From Limnothrix sp. FACHB-406 (GTDB lineage Bacteria > Cyanobacteriota > Cyanobacteriia > CACIAM-69d), in NCBI RefSeq assembly GCF_014698235.1, contig NZ_JACJSP010000023.1, positions 1 through 64,000 of the forward strand: a stretch of DNA of 64,000 bases, given 5' to 3'. Made by a program: the position numbers and the translations under genes. The notes below the pieces were generated by a model that searched no databases, was not told the origin of the DNA, and saw only the letters and a list, made by a program, of their open reading frames with translations. Positions 41,806-49,795 of this stretch are shown piece by piece; positions within the stretch are counted from its first letter, which is position 1; each line of letters starts with the position of its first letter.

Positions 41806-44800
41806 TTATTTGGCGCAGGAGTTGGCCGCCGGTTCTGCTGCTGGCCGATCGGGCACGTTTAAAGCGGCCTTGGGATAGGCAATTCGTTTGTGGTTAAACT
41901 GCTGCCAAACCGTAACGAACACTTCCGCAATCACCCGCAGGTCTTCCCGACTCAGACCCGAGCAAACGAGCTGATTGTCTTGCCAGCGGGCCCGCAACAT
42001 TCGATTCACCAGTGCCAAGGCTTCCTCATAGGTGGCATTTTCCAGCGATCGCAGGGCCGCTTCGCAGGAGTCCGCCAACATGACAATTCCTGTTTCCCGC
42101 GATTGGGGAATGGGGCCCGGATACCGAAAATGGCTTTCCAGCACCGGACGCTGATCTAAATTGCAAGCTTGGTAGGGCGATCGCCCTTGGGGGGCCTTGT
42201 CCTGTTGGGTTGTTTGGGTTGTTTCGATGGTGGTTGTGGCGCGATCGGGCTGGTGGGCTGGATTTGCTTGACCTGCTCGATCGGCTTGGTCTAAGCGATC
42301 TACGCGATCGAATCGACTCGATCGCTCCACAGGAGTTTGCTCTAACCCGAAATGGGCTGTCTTGGCCCGCTGCTCTCGCTGTTCCTGTTGTTGCTTGGCT
42401 TGGTAATAGAAATAGGCAATCAGCATCGTGCCTTGGTGTTCCGGAATAAAAGCTTGGATCGCCTTGGGCAACCGGGCCCGCCGCGCCATCACCAAGCCTT
42501 CGCTCACATGCTTGCGGACAATTTCCGTACTCAGCCAAGGATCCGCCAGCTGATCGTGTAGATTGGGGCCGCCCATTTGGTTTTCGATGAAGGCGCGGGG
42601 GTTATGGAGCTTGCCGATGTCGTGATAGAGCGTGCCGGCCCGCACCAGTTCCACATTGCAGCCGAGCGATCGAGCCGCCGCCTCCGCCAAACTCGCCACA
42701 AACAGGGTGTGCTGAAACGTGCCCGGCGCTTCCGCCGCCAGTTGCTTCAGCAAGGGGCGGTTGGGATTCGCCAACTCCGCCAGGCGAATGGGAGTGACCA
42801 AATCAAACAGATGTTCCAGGTAGGGACTGAGGCCAATGGCGATGATCACCCAAATCAGCCCCGCAAACCCGCATAGGGCCGCTGAACCAAGAACCGTCAG
42901 CCAAACAAATTCGGCCGCGGCGCTGTTGATTAGGTTCATGACCAGGTATAGCCCCCCTTGGGCGATCGCCACGCCCCCGCCCAACAGGGCCAAGTCTTCG
43001 CGCGATCGGGCCCGGCCGGCCCAGGCCGCAGCCACCAAGCCCCCCGCCGCCACGATCAAGGCATCAACCCAACTCACCTCCAAACCGGGGGGCAACAGCA
43101 GCGCCAACAGCCCCACCAAAGACATGCCTACCAGGGAGCCGTAAAAACTGCCACTGAGCAGGCCAATGGCAGACAAATTGGCCAGCATGGTGGGGCTGGC
43201 CCAAGGCCAGGTGGCTCCCATGCTGATCAACAGGGGGGTGCTGGTGGCCAGCAGCAGCAACAGGAAGCAGTCTCGCTGGCGCAGTCGGTGATAAACCCGG
43301 CGCTCAATTTGCCAAAAGGCCACGATCGCCCCCGAGACCAACAGGAACAGCCGCAGAATTGCCCCCCAGTTCACATTCCGAGAACTGAGACCATAGCGAT
43401 CGAGCAGGGCAAATTGGCCCGCATCAATGCGTTCACCCTGACGAACAATGGTTTCGCCCATGCGCCGCGACACGATCGAAAGGGGCACATCTTCCGCCGC
43501 CTGTTCAGCCAAGCGGCGGGTGCGGTCGGGATCTTCCGTGAGGGTGGGGCGATCGATCGTGCCCAGCAAAAGCTGCTGAGCCAGGGCCCGACCTTCCAGG
43601 GGAACCACCAACGCCACATGGAGTTGCACCGCCCGTTCAACGAGTTCCGGCGGTAAACCGGGCGCGAGGCCCTGCACCAACAGGTTTTCGAGGGCCACCA
43701 AGGTTTTAGCGCGGGTGGCCTGCCATTGGGCATCGGTCAAGGTGAACAGATCCACCGTGTAGTCCTGTTGCCCAAAGTCTTGCATCACGGCTTGGGCCAT
43801 GGCGTAGCGTTCGCGGGCCTTTTCAATGGCGCTGATCACTTGCCGCAGCGCCGTTTCACCGGCCTGAATGCGGTAGGTTTTGAGGGCAACCACCAGGGGG
43901 TGTTCTGCTGAAATAGGCAGAACTTTGCCGGAGGCCAAGGAGGGCTTGAAGGGGTCAAACCCATCCGATCGCCCCGTGGGTCGGGGAGTGGGGTGGGGGG
44001 ACGCTTGCCCCAGGGCCTGGAGCACCTGTTGCCAGTCCGCTTCATTGAGCGATCGCGCAATTTGTTGCAGGTCAGTGGACAGGTTTGCCGACGGCCAATA
44101 GGGAAACTGACCAGCCACCTGACGCAGTTCATCACTCCGTTCCAGCCGACGTTGCAACTCGGCCGCCAACTGTTGGGTGGCATCGGAGTCCATTTTCAGG
44201 GCGGGCACAATGCCGTTGCGGGCTGCCTCTCGACGGCTGCGCGTGGTGACTTGATCTACCACTTGGGCATCGTAGGGGGCAACGATATCCTGGGGGGCGA
44301 TCGAACCAATGCCGTAACGCGGTTGATTTAACCAAGGCTGGCTCATGGTGGCCGTCAGAATAATCGCCCCCAAAATCCCTAGCAGGATGGTTTGCACCCG
44401 CTGACGGATCGATCGGGCCCGCCGCACATAGGGTTGGCCCATGGTTTGGCAACAGAGACTATGGCAAGCGCCGCGAATCACCCCAACTCCTCCGTTGATC
44501 GTCACTCGTTGAACCAGTGAACTCAGCCGACGGTTCAGCCAGCCAAGTCGCTCGGGCCAAAGCTGCCCAAATCCGTGCCGGGTCGATGGGCTGGGGGGCA
44601 ATGGCGGCAATGGCGGTACTGAACCAGGCGGGGAAACGCTGCAAGAATTGGGCCCCAAGGGCGATCGGCCGGGGGATGGGTCGCGAAATGGCTCGGGCGA
44701 TCGGCCGCCCACTGGCTCCACCGGATCCTCCGCATCTTCTAGGGAACCCTGGCGAGGTGGCGGTTCCTGCGCACTGGCTTCGGAGTCGGTGTGGGATGGG

Positions 44801-44862
44801 GCAGGCTGTTGCCCATCACGCCCCATCGGATTGGCGGGGGTCAACATCTGGGAGGCTCTCAT
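41806..44862 (-). CDS. PgpH-type 7TM-HD phosphodiesterase (probable c-di-AMP hydrolase)
   Basis: A 1018-residue membrane protein. The first 130 residues are Pro/Gly/Arg-rich. TM helix about 165-190 precedes a periplasmic 7TMR-HDED region (about 195-510). Seven hydrophobic helices follow (about 525-690), then the HD domain (about 700-800): HTLFVASLAEAA, GTLYHDIGKLHNP with His747-Asp748, and HVSEGLVMARR. PgpH-family enzymes hydrolyse c-di-AMP. A Gln/Thr/Ala-rich loop (about 830-885) is inserted in the HD region before the C-terminal helices. ATG 44862 is chosen over a TTG 45 bp upstream. The leader region is rich in inverted repeats. Confidence 0.9.
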   Translation of the reverse strand: MRASQMLTPANPMGRDGQQPAPSHTDSEASAQEPPPRQGSLEDAEDPVEPVGGRSPEPFRDPSPGRSPLGPNSCSVSPPGSVPPLPPLPPSPSTRHGFGQLWPERLGWLNRRLSSLVQRVTINGGVGVIRGACHSLCCQTMGQPYVRRARSIRQRVQTILLGILGAIILTATMSQPWLNQPRYGIGSIAPQDIVAPYDAQVVDQVTTRSRREAARNGIVPALKMDSDATQQLAAELQRRLERSDELRQVAGQFPYWPSANLSTDLQQIARSLNEADWQQVLQALGQASPHPTPRPTGRSDGFDPFKPSLASGKVLPISAEHPLVVALKTYRIQAGETALRQVISAIEKARERYAMAQAVMQDFGQQDYTVDLFTLTDAQWQATRAKTLVALENLLVQGLAPGLPPELVERAVQLHVALVVPLEGRALAQQLLLGTIDRPTLTEDPDRTRRLAEQAAEDVPLSIVSRRMGETIVRQGERIDAGQFALLDRYGLSSRNVNWGAILRLFLLVSGAIVAFWQIERRVYHRLRQRDCFLLLLLATSTPLLISMGATWPWASPTMLANLSAIGLLSGSFYGSLVGMSLVGLLALLLPPGLEVSWVDALIVAAGGLVAAAWAGRARSREDLALLGGGVAIAQGGLYLVMNLINSAAAEFVWLTVLGSAALCGFAGLIWVIIAIGLSPYLEHLFDLVTPIRLAELANPNRPLLKQLAAEAPGTFQHTLFVASLAEAAARSLGCNVELVRAGTLYHDIGKLHNPRAFIENQMGGPNLHDQLADPWLSTEIVRKHVSEGLVMARRARLPKAIQAFIPEHQGTMLIAYFYYQAKQQQEQREQRAKTAHFGLEQTPVERSSRFDRVDRLDQADRAGQANPAHQPDRATTTIETTQTTQQDKAPQGRSPYQACNLDQRPVLESHFRYPGPIPQSRETGIVMLADSCEAALRSLENATYEEALALVNRMLRARWQDNQLVCSGLSREDLRVIAEVFVTVWQQFNHKRIAYPKAALNVPDRPAAEPAANSCAK

Positions 44863-45048
44863 TTTGCCCCTAACACCCTGCGCCGATTGCGCCAGTAGCC
44901 ATTGCAATCCAAGTCACCATAATCAGTTCCACCCAATTGATTTGACCCAAAGAATGGGCTGAAAAATGCCATTCTGAAGAACCATCGGAGGTCATCCCAA
45001 AAGGGTCTCGTCTCCATGTTCATCTTGCAGGGACTCTGTCGGTACTTC

Positions 45049-45110
45049 AACCGGTTGGCTGAATTGGCCATGATCCCATGGGATTCATTCATCACTCTGG
45101 CCAACCGGTT
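45049..45110. repeat. Inverted repeat with nested palindrome
   Basis: AACCGGTTGGC (45049-45059) is matched by GCCAACCGGTT (45100-45110). The 40-nt spacer contains the perfect palindrome ATCCCATGGGAT (45073-45084). Confidence 0.85.
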
Positions 45111-45168
45111 GCTGGACAATTTCAACAGTCGTAGCGCTCTCGCAAAGATTGCGCAATGGGTTAACACC

Positions 45169-45190
45169 GGCCCCATGGCAGGATGGGGCC
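45169..45190. repeat. Hairpin, 7-bp arms
   Basis: GGCCCCA (45169-45175) pairs with TGGGGCC (45184-45190) around an 8-nt loop. Confidence 0.8.
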
Positions 45191-45337
45191 AGCTACCACC
45201 TGATCGCCCCATGGCGGGATTGGGGTGGCATCTTGGCAGTATCTCAGTTGATTGAAGCGTAGGGCATTTTATCGGTAATTTTGGCTGAATCGTCCCCAGT
45301 CGCGGATTTTGCGGGGTGCAATTGCTCAGCCTTCAAC

Positions 45338-46237
45338 TCAGCGTCCCACCCTGAAATGGGTAATCAGGCGATCGCCCTCTGCGATCGAGTCGGTTAGGGG
45401 ATATTGGGGCAAGCGACCCGACCAGCGATCAATCAACATCTGCGATCCCTGAATGGCCCGGGTCAGCAGCCGATCGGGCACAATTGCCCCCACATCGGCC
45501 GGAATGGCCGCGCAGCCCCCCACCGCACCCACCAATACTCCCGACCACAAAACCGCACTGGCCGACTGCTGTTGGCAGCGGGCCAAACTGCTGGCCCAGC
45601 GGCCACCGCTCGATCGCAGGCTATGGAGTGCCACCAAAATAGGCAAGGTTTCCGGCGTGGCCGCCCGCAGCCGTTGGGGCCAATCCAGGGCCAATCGATC
45701 CAACGCTTGCCAATCGCTGAGAATGTTGACCACCGACGGCCACAGGGTATTGGAGAGGGCATTGGAGAGAGCAGTGGAATGGGTCGCATGGGCCGCAGGA
45801 TCGAACTCGGTTTCCTCTCGATCGCCCTGGGAGAATTCCAGCGTGGCAGCATTGGGATGCACCAACACCCAAGCCAACACCTCCGCCCCCAAAATTACCG
45901 CTTCGGGCAAAGGCTGATCCATCGCCTGAGTCCACAGTTGGCGCAACACCAAAGGGCGATCGAACCAGCGCAACAGCAAAGGCAACAGGGCCAAGCCCAA
46001 CTGATCGCCCGGCCCCGCCATCAGCGGCTCCAGTGAGGCCAAGGCCAACAGCCCCGGATCCGGGCCCGCCTGTGCGCCAACGATCTCTGACAATTGGAGG
46101 GCCCCTTGCAAAGCCGCGTCCAAATTGCGTCGATCGCGCTCCCAGGTTCGATCGAGCTGGTGAAGTGCCACCAAACCTCCCACAAGGGCCCCTTCAAATC
46201 GACCGTGTAAACTGACGGGCCAATCGCCAAAACTCAT
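45338..46237 (-). CDS. ADP-ribosylglycohydrolase-like helical protein, probably inactive
   Basis: A 299-residue helical protein. Its start (LHGRFEGALVGGLVAL) and its later segment (VLWSGVLVGAVGGCAAIP) sit where ADP-ribosylglycohydrolases carry their GA..G..GDA..G metal-binding stretches, and helix content agrees. The metal-binding Asp/Glu residues of that family are not visible (no GDALG or DTDT-type motif), so an inactive member is likely. The relation rests on weak pattern match only. No TM helix. It is separated from pgpH by a 475-bp structured gap. Confidence 0.55.
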   Translation of the reverse strand: MSFGDWPVSLHGRFEGALVGGLVALHQLDRTWERDRRNLDAALQGALQLSEIVGAQAGPDPGLLALASLEPLMAGPGDQLGLALLPLLLRWFDRPLVLRQLWTQAMDQPLPEAVILGAEVLAWVLVHPNAATLEFSQGDREETEFDPAAHATHSTALSNALSNTLWPSVVNILSDWQALDRLALDWPQRLRAATPETLPILVALHSLRSSGGRWASSLARCQQQSASAVLWSGVLVGAVGGCAAIPADVGAIVPDRLLTRAIQGSQMLIDRWSGRLPQYPLTDSIAEGDRLITHFRVGR

Positions 46238-46406
46238 GATTTGCCAAATCCAGCGCGATCGCGCGACAAGCGAATCTCTAATCTAAGGGATCTCTAATTC
46301 AAGATGGATGGCAAAAAACCGTCCAAGCTTGACCCTTGATTCCCGATGCTCCGCTGTGCGGCTGAGAATTCGTTCTTGAACCATTGCCTAACTGTTAATT
46401 AGCCCT

Positions 46407-46850
46407 ATGGCTTGGAACCGCCTCCTTTCCATTCTCGAACATTTCAATTGTCCTAGGCTGGCCATGGCTCCAAATCCTGCATCGGCCCGAAAAGCAATTG
46501 CCTTCACCCGGCTGGGAATGCTCCTGAGCCTGGGGGCGATCGGCCTAGGCATCAGTCTCAGCCTGGGCATGGGGCCCGCTTGGGCCAACTGCCCGCCGCG
46601 TCGGGAACCCCTGCCCAACTTGGGCCCCGGTGACAGTGGCAGCGATGTGCGCCGACTTCAGGGCATTTTGGCGCTCCTGGGGTTCTATCAAGGCCCCGCA
46701 GACGGAACCTACGACACCGCTTTGGCCAACGCTGTTCGTCTTTTTCAGGAAACCCAAAAACTGGATCCCAGTGGTGAAGTGACCGCCGAAACTTGGGATG
46801 CTCTGCTGCCCAATCCCAACTGCCGGCCCCCTGCCCGCCCCGATCGCTAG
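46407..46850 (+). CDS. Exported peptidoglycan-binding (PG_binding_1) protein
   Basis: A 147-residue protein (128 from the alternative ATG at 46464). A hydrophobic signal segment (RLGMLLSLGAIGLGISLSLG) ends at PAWANC. One PG_binding_1 domain covers about residues 74-135: GDSGSDVRRLQGILALLGFY, GTYDTALANAVRLFQ, VTAETWDALL. It likely sits in the periplasm on the wall and has no catalytic part. The pair of Cys at its mature N-terminus and C-terminus may form a disulfide (inference). Confidence 0.85.
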   Translation: MAWNRLLSILEHFNCPRLAMAPNPASARKAIAFTRLGMLLSLGAIGLGISLSLGMGPAWANCPPRREPLPNLGPGDSGSDVRRLQGILALLGFYQGPADGTYDTALANAVRLFQETQKLDPSGEVTAETWDALLPNPNCRPPARPDR

Positions 46851-47333
46851 GGCCTTGGGGCGATCGACCGCAGAAGCTTGAGCGTTAGGTACTTCCCGAG
46901 ATCCCAAATCCCCCAATTTTTCCCAGAGTCTCCACAATCAAAGTCCAAGACTCCAAGCTGAAGACTCAAAACCTAGGGGAAGAAAGCATCCAAGGGTTAA
47001 CATCCAAGGGTTAAGTAGCAGGCGTTAATCAACAAACGTTAACCTTGATCAATTCTTAAGAATTAATAAATTCCAAAAGCGATCGCGCCCGCAAGGGGAA
47101 TTCCTGCCAAAAGCTGCATAGCAAAAAATTAGGAAATAGCCACAAACTGCAACGGAACTTTAAAGAGTTCAAAGTGCTTTGTAACCAAAGTATTAAGCGA
47201 TCGCCACGGGATCGATCCCATTGCTTACACTGTCAGCAGTGAAGGCTAAAACCATCACCACTCAACGCTTTGAGTAACGCACCCACTAACGCTTTGCCAA
47301 GTCGCGATCGCACCTAGCGACGCAAGACTTCCT
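46851..47333. promoter_or_regulatory. 483-bp upstream region of ndhD, with 14-bp repeat
   Basis: The region is AT-rich, unlike most gaps here, and holds the ndhD promoter; no gene was seen. It includes the 14-bp duplication at 46987-47014, and further TTAA-rich words (GGCGTTAATCAACAAACGTT) right after it. Confidence 0.5.
46987..47014. repeat. 14-bp tandem duplication
   Basis: CATCCAAGGGTTAA occurs at 46987-47000 and 47001-47014, both perfect. Confidence 0.95.
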
Positions 47334-48923
47334 ATGAACTTTCCCTGGCTGACGACCTCCATTCTCCTCCCCATCGTCGCCGCCCTGATCGTGCCCCTGT
47401 TGCCCGACAAAGACGGCAAAACCGTACGCTGGTTTTCGTTGGGAGTAGGACTCATTGACTTCATCCTGTTGGTGTATGCCTTTTGTACCCAGTACGACTT
47501 CGGCAACCCCGAACTGCAACTGGTGGAAAGCTACACCTGGGTTCCCGAACTCGGCCTGAAATGGTCAGTGGGCGCAGACGGCCTCTCCATGCCCCTGATC
47601 CTGCTGACGGGCTTCATCACCACCTTGGCCATCTTGGCCTCCTGGCCCGTCACCCTCAAGCCCAAACTGTTCTACTTCCTGCTGCTGGCCATGTATGGCG
47701 GTCAAATCGCCGTCTTTGCCGTTCAGGACTTGCTCTTGTTCTTCCTGGTCTGGGAACTGGAACTGATTCCGGTGTACCTGCTGCTGTCGATTTGGGGTGG
47801 CAAAAAACGTCTCTACGCCGCCACCAAATTCATCCTTTACACCGCTGGTGGCTCGCTGTTTATCTTGGTTGCCGCCCTGGCCATGGCCTTCTACGGCGAT
47901 ACGGTCACCTTTGATATGCGGGAGCTGGCCCTCAAACCCTATGGCCACACGCTGCAACTGTTGCTCTACGGCGGATTTTTGATTGCCTATGCCGTCAAAC
48001 TACCCATTTTCCCGCTGCATACCTGGTTGCCCGATGCCCACGGGGAGGCCACGGCTCCAGTTCACATGCTGCTGGCGGGCATCCTGCTGAAAATGGGTGG
48101 CTATGCCCTGGTGCGGATGAATGCCGGAATGTTGCCGGAAGCGCACGCCACCTTTGCGCCCGTGTTGGTGATTTTGGGGGTGGTGAACATTGTCTATGCG
48201 GCGCTCACCTCCTTTGCCCAGCGGAACCTGAAACGCAAAATTGCCTATTCCTCGATTTCCCACATGGGCTTTGTGCTGATTGGCTTGGGTTCCTTCACGG
48301 ACTTGGGCATCAGCGGCGCGATGATGCAAATGGTGTCCCACGGGTTGATTGGGGCGAGCCTGTTCTTCCTGGTGGGGGCCACGTACGATCGCACCCACAC
48401 CCTGATGCTGGATGAAATGGGCGGCGTGGGCCAAAAGATGCCCAAGATCTTCTCGATGTTCACGGCTTGCTCGCTGGCATCGCTGGCCTTGCCGGGGATG
48501 AGCGGCTTTGTGGCAGAACTAACGGTGTTCCTGGGTTTTGCCAACAGTGATGCCTATTCGTTGCCCTTTAAGGTGATTGTGGTCTTCCTGGCAGCGGTGG
48601 GGGTGATTCTCACGCCGGTTTATCTGCTGTCGATGCTGCGGGAAATCTTCTACGGCCCGGAAAATCAGGAATTGGTGTCCCACGAGGTGCTGATCGATGC
48701 GGAACCGCGCGAGGTGTTCATCATCGCCTGTCTGCTGATTCCGATCATTGGCATTGGCTTCTATCCCAAGCTGTTGACCCAGATCTATGACTCAACAACG
48801 GTGCAACTAACGGCACGGCTGCGAGACGCGGTGCCAACCTTGGTGAGTCGGGAATCACAGTCGATCGGGCTGATGCCGGGCGCAAAACCGTTGGTGGCTC
48901 CGGCGATCGCCCTGGAACCCTAG
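47334..48923 (+). CDS. ndhD: NAD(P)H-quinone oxidoreductase chain 4 (NdhD, proton-pumping subunit)
   Basis: A 529-residue, roughly 14-helix antiporter-like subunit of photosynthetic complex I (NDH-1), working in respiration and cyclic electron flow in the thylakoid membrane. Family marks: [35 protein letters not shown] (the TM5 Glu), [44 protein letters not shown], and [17 protein letters not shown]. Length and start [14 protein letters not shown] fit cyanobacterial NdhD1 (D1 rather than the CO2-uptake D3/D4) but the isoform was assigned from memory. NdhF is not adjacent here, so this ndhD stands alone. Confidence 0.95.
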   Translation: MNFPWLTTSILLPIVAALIVPLLPDKDGKTVRWFSLGVGLIDFILLVYAFCTQYDFGNPELQLVESYTWVPELGLKWSVGADGLSMPLILLTGFITTLAILASWPVTLKPKLFYFLLLAMYGGQIAVFAVQDLLLFFLVWELELIPVYLLLSIWGGKKRLYAATKFILYTAGGSLFILVAALAMAFYGDTVTFDMRELALKPYGHTLQLLLYGGFLIAYAVKLPIFPLHTWLPDAHGEATAPVHMLLAGILLKMGGYALVRMNAGMLPEAHATFAPVLVILGVVNIVYAALTSFAQRNLKRKIAYSSISHMGFVLIGLGSFTDLGISGAMMQMVSHGLIGASLFFLVGATYDRTHTLMLDEMGGVGQKMPKIFSMFTACSLASLALPGMSGFVAELTVFLGFANSDAYSLPFKVIVVFLAAVGVILTPVYLLSMLREIFYGPENQELVSHEVLIDAEPREVFIIACLLIPIIGIGFYPKLLTQIYDSTTVQLTARLRDAVPTLVSRESQSIGLMPGAKPLVAPAIALEP

Positions 48924-48940
48924 GGGGGAACTCCTGAGAC

Positions 48941-48968
48941 ACAGGACGCTCTCAACAGGACGCTCCCA
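48941..48968. repeat. 14-bp tandem repeat, one mismatch
   Basis: ACAGGACGCTCTCA (48941-48954) is followed by ACAGGACGCTCCCA (48955-48968), between ndhD and its terminator. Confidence 0.88.
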
Positions 48969-48976
48969 ATAGATTT

Positions 48977-49015
48977 AGAGCCGGGCCACGGTGTGGCCCG
49001 GCTCTTGTCAGTTTT
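48977..49015 (+). terminator. Rho-independent-like terminator after ndhD
   Basis: AGAGCCGGGCCAC (48977-48989) pairs perfectly over 13 bp with GTGGCCCGGCTCT (48993-49005), loop GGT, followed by TGTCAGTTTT. It sits between the convergent ndhD and the small minus-strand gene and could serve both. Confidence 0.8.
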
Positions 49016-49078
49016 AACGATTCTCATTGCAGGTTAGCTGCTGGGGATTCGAGGCGGGAAAAGCTCCGCAGCCATTAC

Positions 49079-49321
49079 TTACAGGGTGCTGCTGAAGAGT
49101 AGACCCCACAGGGCCCCTGCGGCCGCCAAGGCGAAGAGAATGTTGGTGAAAAAGCGTCCGGTTTCGGCATTGAAACCCAGGGCCTTATCTTCGCGACCCG
49201 CTGTGAAAAACAGAGACCAAGCTTGATTGAGGTTGATGGTTTCGCCCGTTGAGTTGAAGTCGGGGCGGAAGACGACGGAATCCAACAGGTAACGATTCGA
49301 GAAGTCTAGATCGGTTTTCAT
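49079..49321 (-). CDS. Small single-TM protein of unknown function
   Basis: An 80-residue protein starting MKTDLDFSNRYLLDSVVFRP. Its only hydrophobic stretch is the C-terminal TNILFALAAAGALWGLLF (about residues 59-77), so it should be membrane-anchored with a polar N-terminal part. It has no cysteine, and no Hlip chlorophyll-binding ExxNxR motif; a photosynthesis or NDH role is suggested only by position next to ndhD and by size. I do not recognise a named family. ATG start at 49321, with an AT-rich upstream region. Confidence 0.7.
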   Translation of the reverse strand: MKTDLDFSNRYLLDSVVFRPDFNSTGETINLNQAWSLFFTAGREDKALGFNAETGRFFTNILFALAAAGALWGLLFSSTL

Positions 49322-49795
49322 AACAGTCCTTGAGGGGGGGGTAGAGATGGGGGAGAACAGCGCGGTGGGGGCCGGTTGGGTGCTGCGTTGTTGTTAATAA
49401 CAATAACATTTCGTGAAAAATATTTACAATTAGTTGACTTTGAAAATCCTTCGTGTGTACCGAACCTGGTCGGTGTAGCTTCCCGATCGCCCCTCAACGA
49501 GTTTGGGCACGGATTTGGGACAGGAACTGAGGTCGGCCCGTAGAGCAGGTGGCACAGGGGATGGATCGATCAACCCGAGAAATGCCAGATTGGATGCCAT
49601 CGGGGCGATCGGGCTGGGAACATTGACCCATCGGGGATTGCCAGCCCTTGAACCCTAAGTTTCATCAACCGTTTGTTGCTAAGAGTTGCTAAGAATTGTC
49701 CCACTGTCTTCGGTCATGGTTGTTGAATCATGCCCCCCGGACAGGTCGGGAGACTGTCGATCGCGTTGGCCCGCAATTAGGGGAGGATTGACCGC
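49322..49795. promoter_or_regulatory. 474-bp divergent gap
   Basis: It separates the divergent small-protein gene and the DUF2157 gene and must contain both promoters. The stretch 49396-49445 is strongly AT-rich (TAATAACAATAACATTTCG) and is the best promoter site for the small gene; I cannot assign boxes. No tRNA or other RNA was seen. Confidence 0.45.

Larger units (their letters stand above)
44863..45337. promoter_or_regulatory. 475-bp pgpH leader region rich in inverted repeats
   Basis: The gap precedes pgpH and follows the ADP-ribosylglycohydrolase-like gene on the minus strand. It holds an 11-bp-arm inverted repeat around a 12-bp palindrome (45049-45110) and a hairpin (45169-45190). A plus-strand frame of 79 codons starts at 45016 with no good ribosome-binding site; it looks slightly protein-like (RLAELAMIPWDSFITL) but is not called. 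I checked for a c-di-AMP riboswitch by eye and could not match its consensus. Confidence 0.5.

Noticed and set aside
44863-45337. c-di-AMP (ydaO-type) riboswitch before pgpH
   Set aside because: Hairpins are present, but I could not place the conserved riboswitch core by eye; a covariance-model search is needed.
49322-49795. tRNA or other structured RNA gene
   Set aside because: No T-loop-like GGTTCGAAT or cloverleaf arms were seen here or in the other gaps longer than 100 bp.
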